DNA from: JAZDFH01 sp043808035
GTDB taxonomy: Bacteria > Patescibacteriota > Minisyncoccia > UBA6257 > Colwellbacteraceae
Direction of reading: 5' to 3'
DNA length: 22,453 nucleotides
NCBI GenBank assembly: GCA_043808035.1
Contig: JAZDFH010000041.1
Location: 1 to 22,453, forward strand
Shown here: in pieces, positions 22,316 to 22,453 of the stretch
How positions within the stretch are numbered: position 1 is the first letter of the stretch
How the letters are laid out: each line of letters opens with the position of its first letter
The notes under the pieces: generated by a model
Databases searched by the model: none
What the model was told of the DNA's origin: nothing
Seen by the model: the letters and a program-made list of their open reading frames with translations, nothing else
Program-made: the position numbers and the translations under genes

Positions 22316-22453
22316 TTATACCGGTATCTCCACCACAAACACACTCCCCGTGTCTCGGCCAGCAGACTCCGCATGAATCACTCCACCATGAGCCTCAACG
22401 ATTTGTTTCGTAAGCATCAGTCCTATTCCACGCCCCGTGGCATTCATCTCTTT
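22316..22453 (-). CDS. Sensor histidine kinase, C-terminal fragment (cut by window)
   Basis: The last 45 codons of a minus-strand gene whose start lies beyond the right edge. The frame reads A-T-G-R-G-I-G-L-M-L-T-K-Q-I-V-E-A-H-G-G followed by the S-A-G-R-D-T-G-S-V-F-V-V-E-I-P ending. This is the G2-box end of a HATPase_c domain in two-component histidine kinases. Stop TAA is at 22316-22318. It may be the partner of the receiver protein at 19463-20065, but lepB and the CAP gene lie between. Confidence 0.85.
   Translation of the reverse strand, partial: KEMNATGRGIGLMLTKQIVEAHGGVIHAESAGRDTGSVFVVEIPV

Noticed and set aside
22132..22374. Open frame of 80 codons on the minus strand near the right edge
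   Set aside because: It runs through the inverted-repeat gap and overlaps the kinase end in another frame. The kinase frame has clear family sequence and this one has none.
1..22453. Recoded TGA (genetic code 25) as in some CPR groups
   Set aside because: TGA ends several genes at the expected family length (for example the RodZ-like gene and the DUF5652 gene), and no family needs TGA read-through.
1..22453. CRISPR arrays, tRNA/rRNA genes, insertion sequences
   Set aside because: No regularly spaced direct repeats, cloverleaf-like sequence, rRNA segments or transposase frames were seen on either strand.

Overview
The gene content and style point to a member of the Patescibacteria/CPR (Parcubacteria-like). 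This is inferred from protein families, not from a marker tree. The signs are AT-rich DNA, very short intergenic gaps, overlapping start/stop codons, weak or absent Shine-Dalgarno (SD) sequences, LamG-containing prepilin and TSP3 surface proteins, small DUF5652-type membrane proteins, and several enzymes whose conserved motifs have drifted. TGA is used as an ordinary stop, so the standard bacterial code fits. No rRNA, tRNA, CRISPR array or insertion sequence was seen.

Layout. 1-245: a strong hairpin terminator closes a minus-strand unit made of a phosphohexomutase (243-1637) followed by a 39-residue prepilin-like ORF (111-230) too short for most gene callers. 1638-1810 is a divergent promoter region. 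1811-5629 is a tight plus-strand block of ftsK, a RodZ-like HTH/membrane protein and recA, all overlapping. 5781-6392 is a HAD phosphatase with its own good promoter, ending at a bidirectional terminator. From 6439 to the right edge every gene is on the minus strand. In genomic order these are glyA-folD-dgkA (one-carbon metabolism plus lipid kinase), a prepilin/LamG gene overlapping a TSP3/CARDB membrane protein, enolase, PEP synthase, tsaC-yggU, a DUF5652 protein-mutY-nth unit, a small membrane protein with a DUF2103-like protein, lepB-CAP protein-response regulator-PspC protein, and the last 45 codons of a sensor histidine kinase cut by the window edge.

How the genes fit together. Enolase and PEP synthase are neighbours in lower glycolysis/gluconeogenesis. 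GlyA and FolD make and interconvert C1-tetrahydrofolates. The two HhH-GPD glycosylases form a base-excision repair pair, and both have lost the usual 4Fe-4S cluster ligands. Prepilins, the TSP3 protein, the secreted CAP/peptidoglycan-binding protein, signal peptidase, the PspC protein and the two-component genes form a cell-surface theme.

Most notable observations: the translationally coupled mini-prepilin; a prepilin in which a LamG domain appears nested inside another domain that itself splits the pilin fold; a mutY reading frame whose conserved, catalytic N-terminus has no ATG/GTG/TTG start; a receiver domain with Glu at the phospho-acceptor position fused to a zinc ribbon; a signal peptidase with His in place of the catalytic Lys; a 38-bp perfect palindrome upstream of tsaC; and a palindrome at the likely transcription start of ppsA. 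No single complete, unmistakably new multi-gene system is visible. The novelty is in these individual departures.
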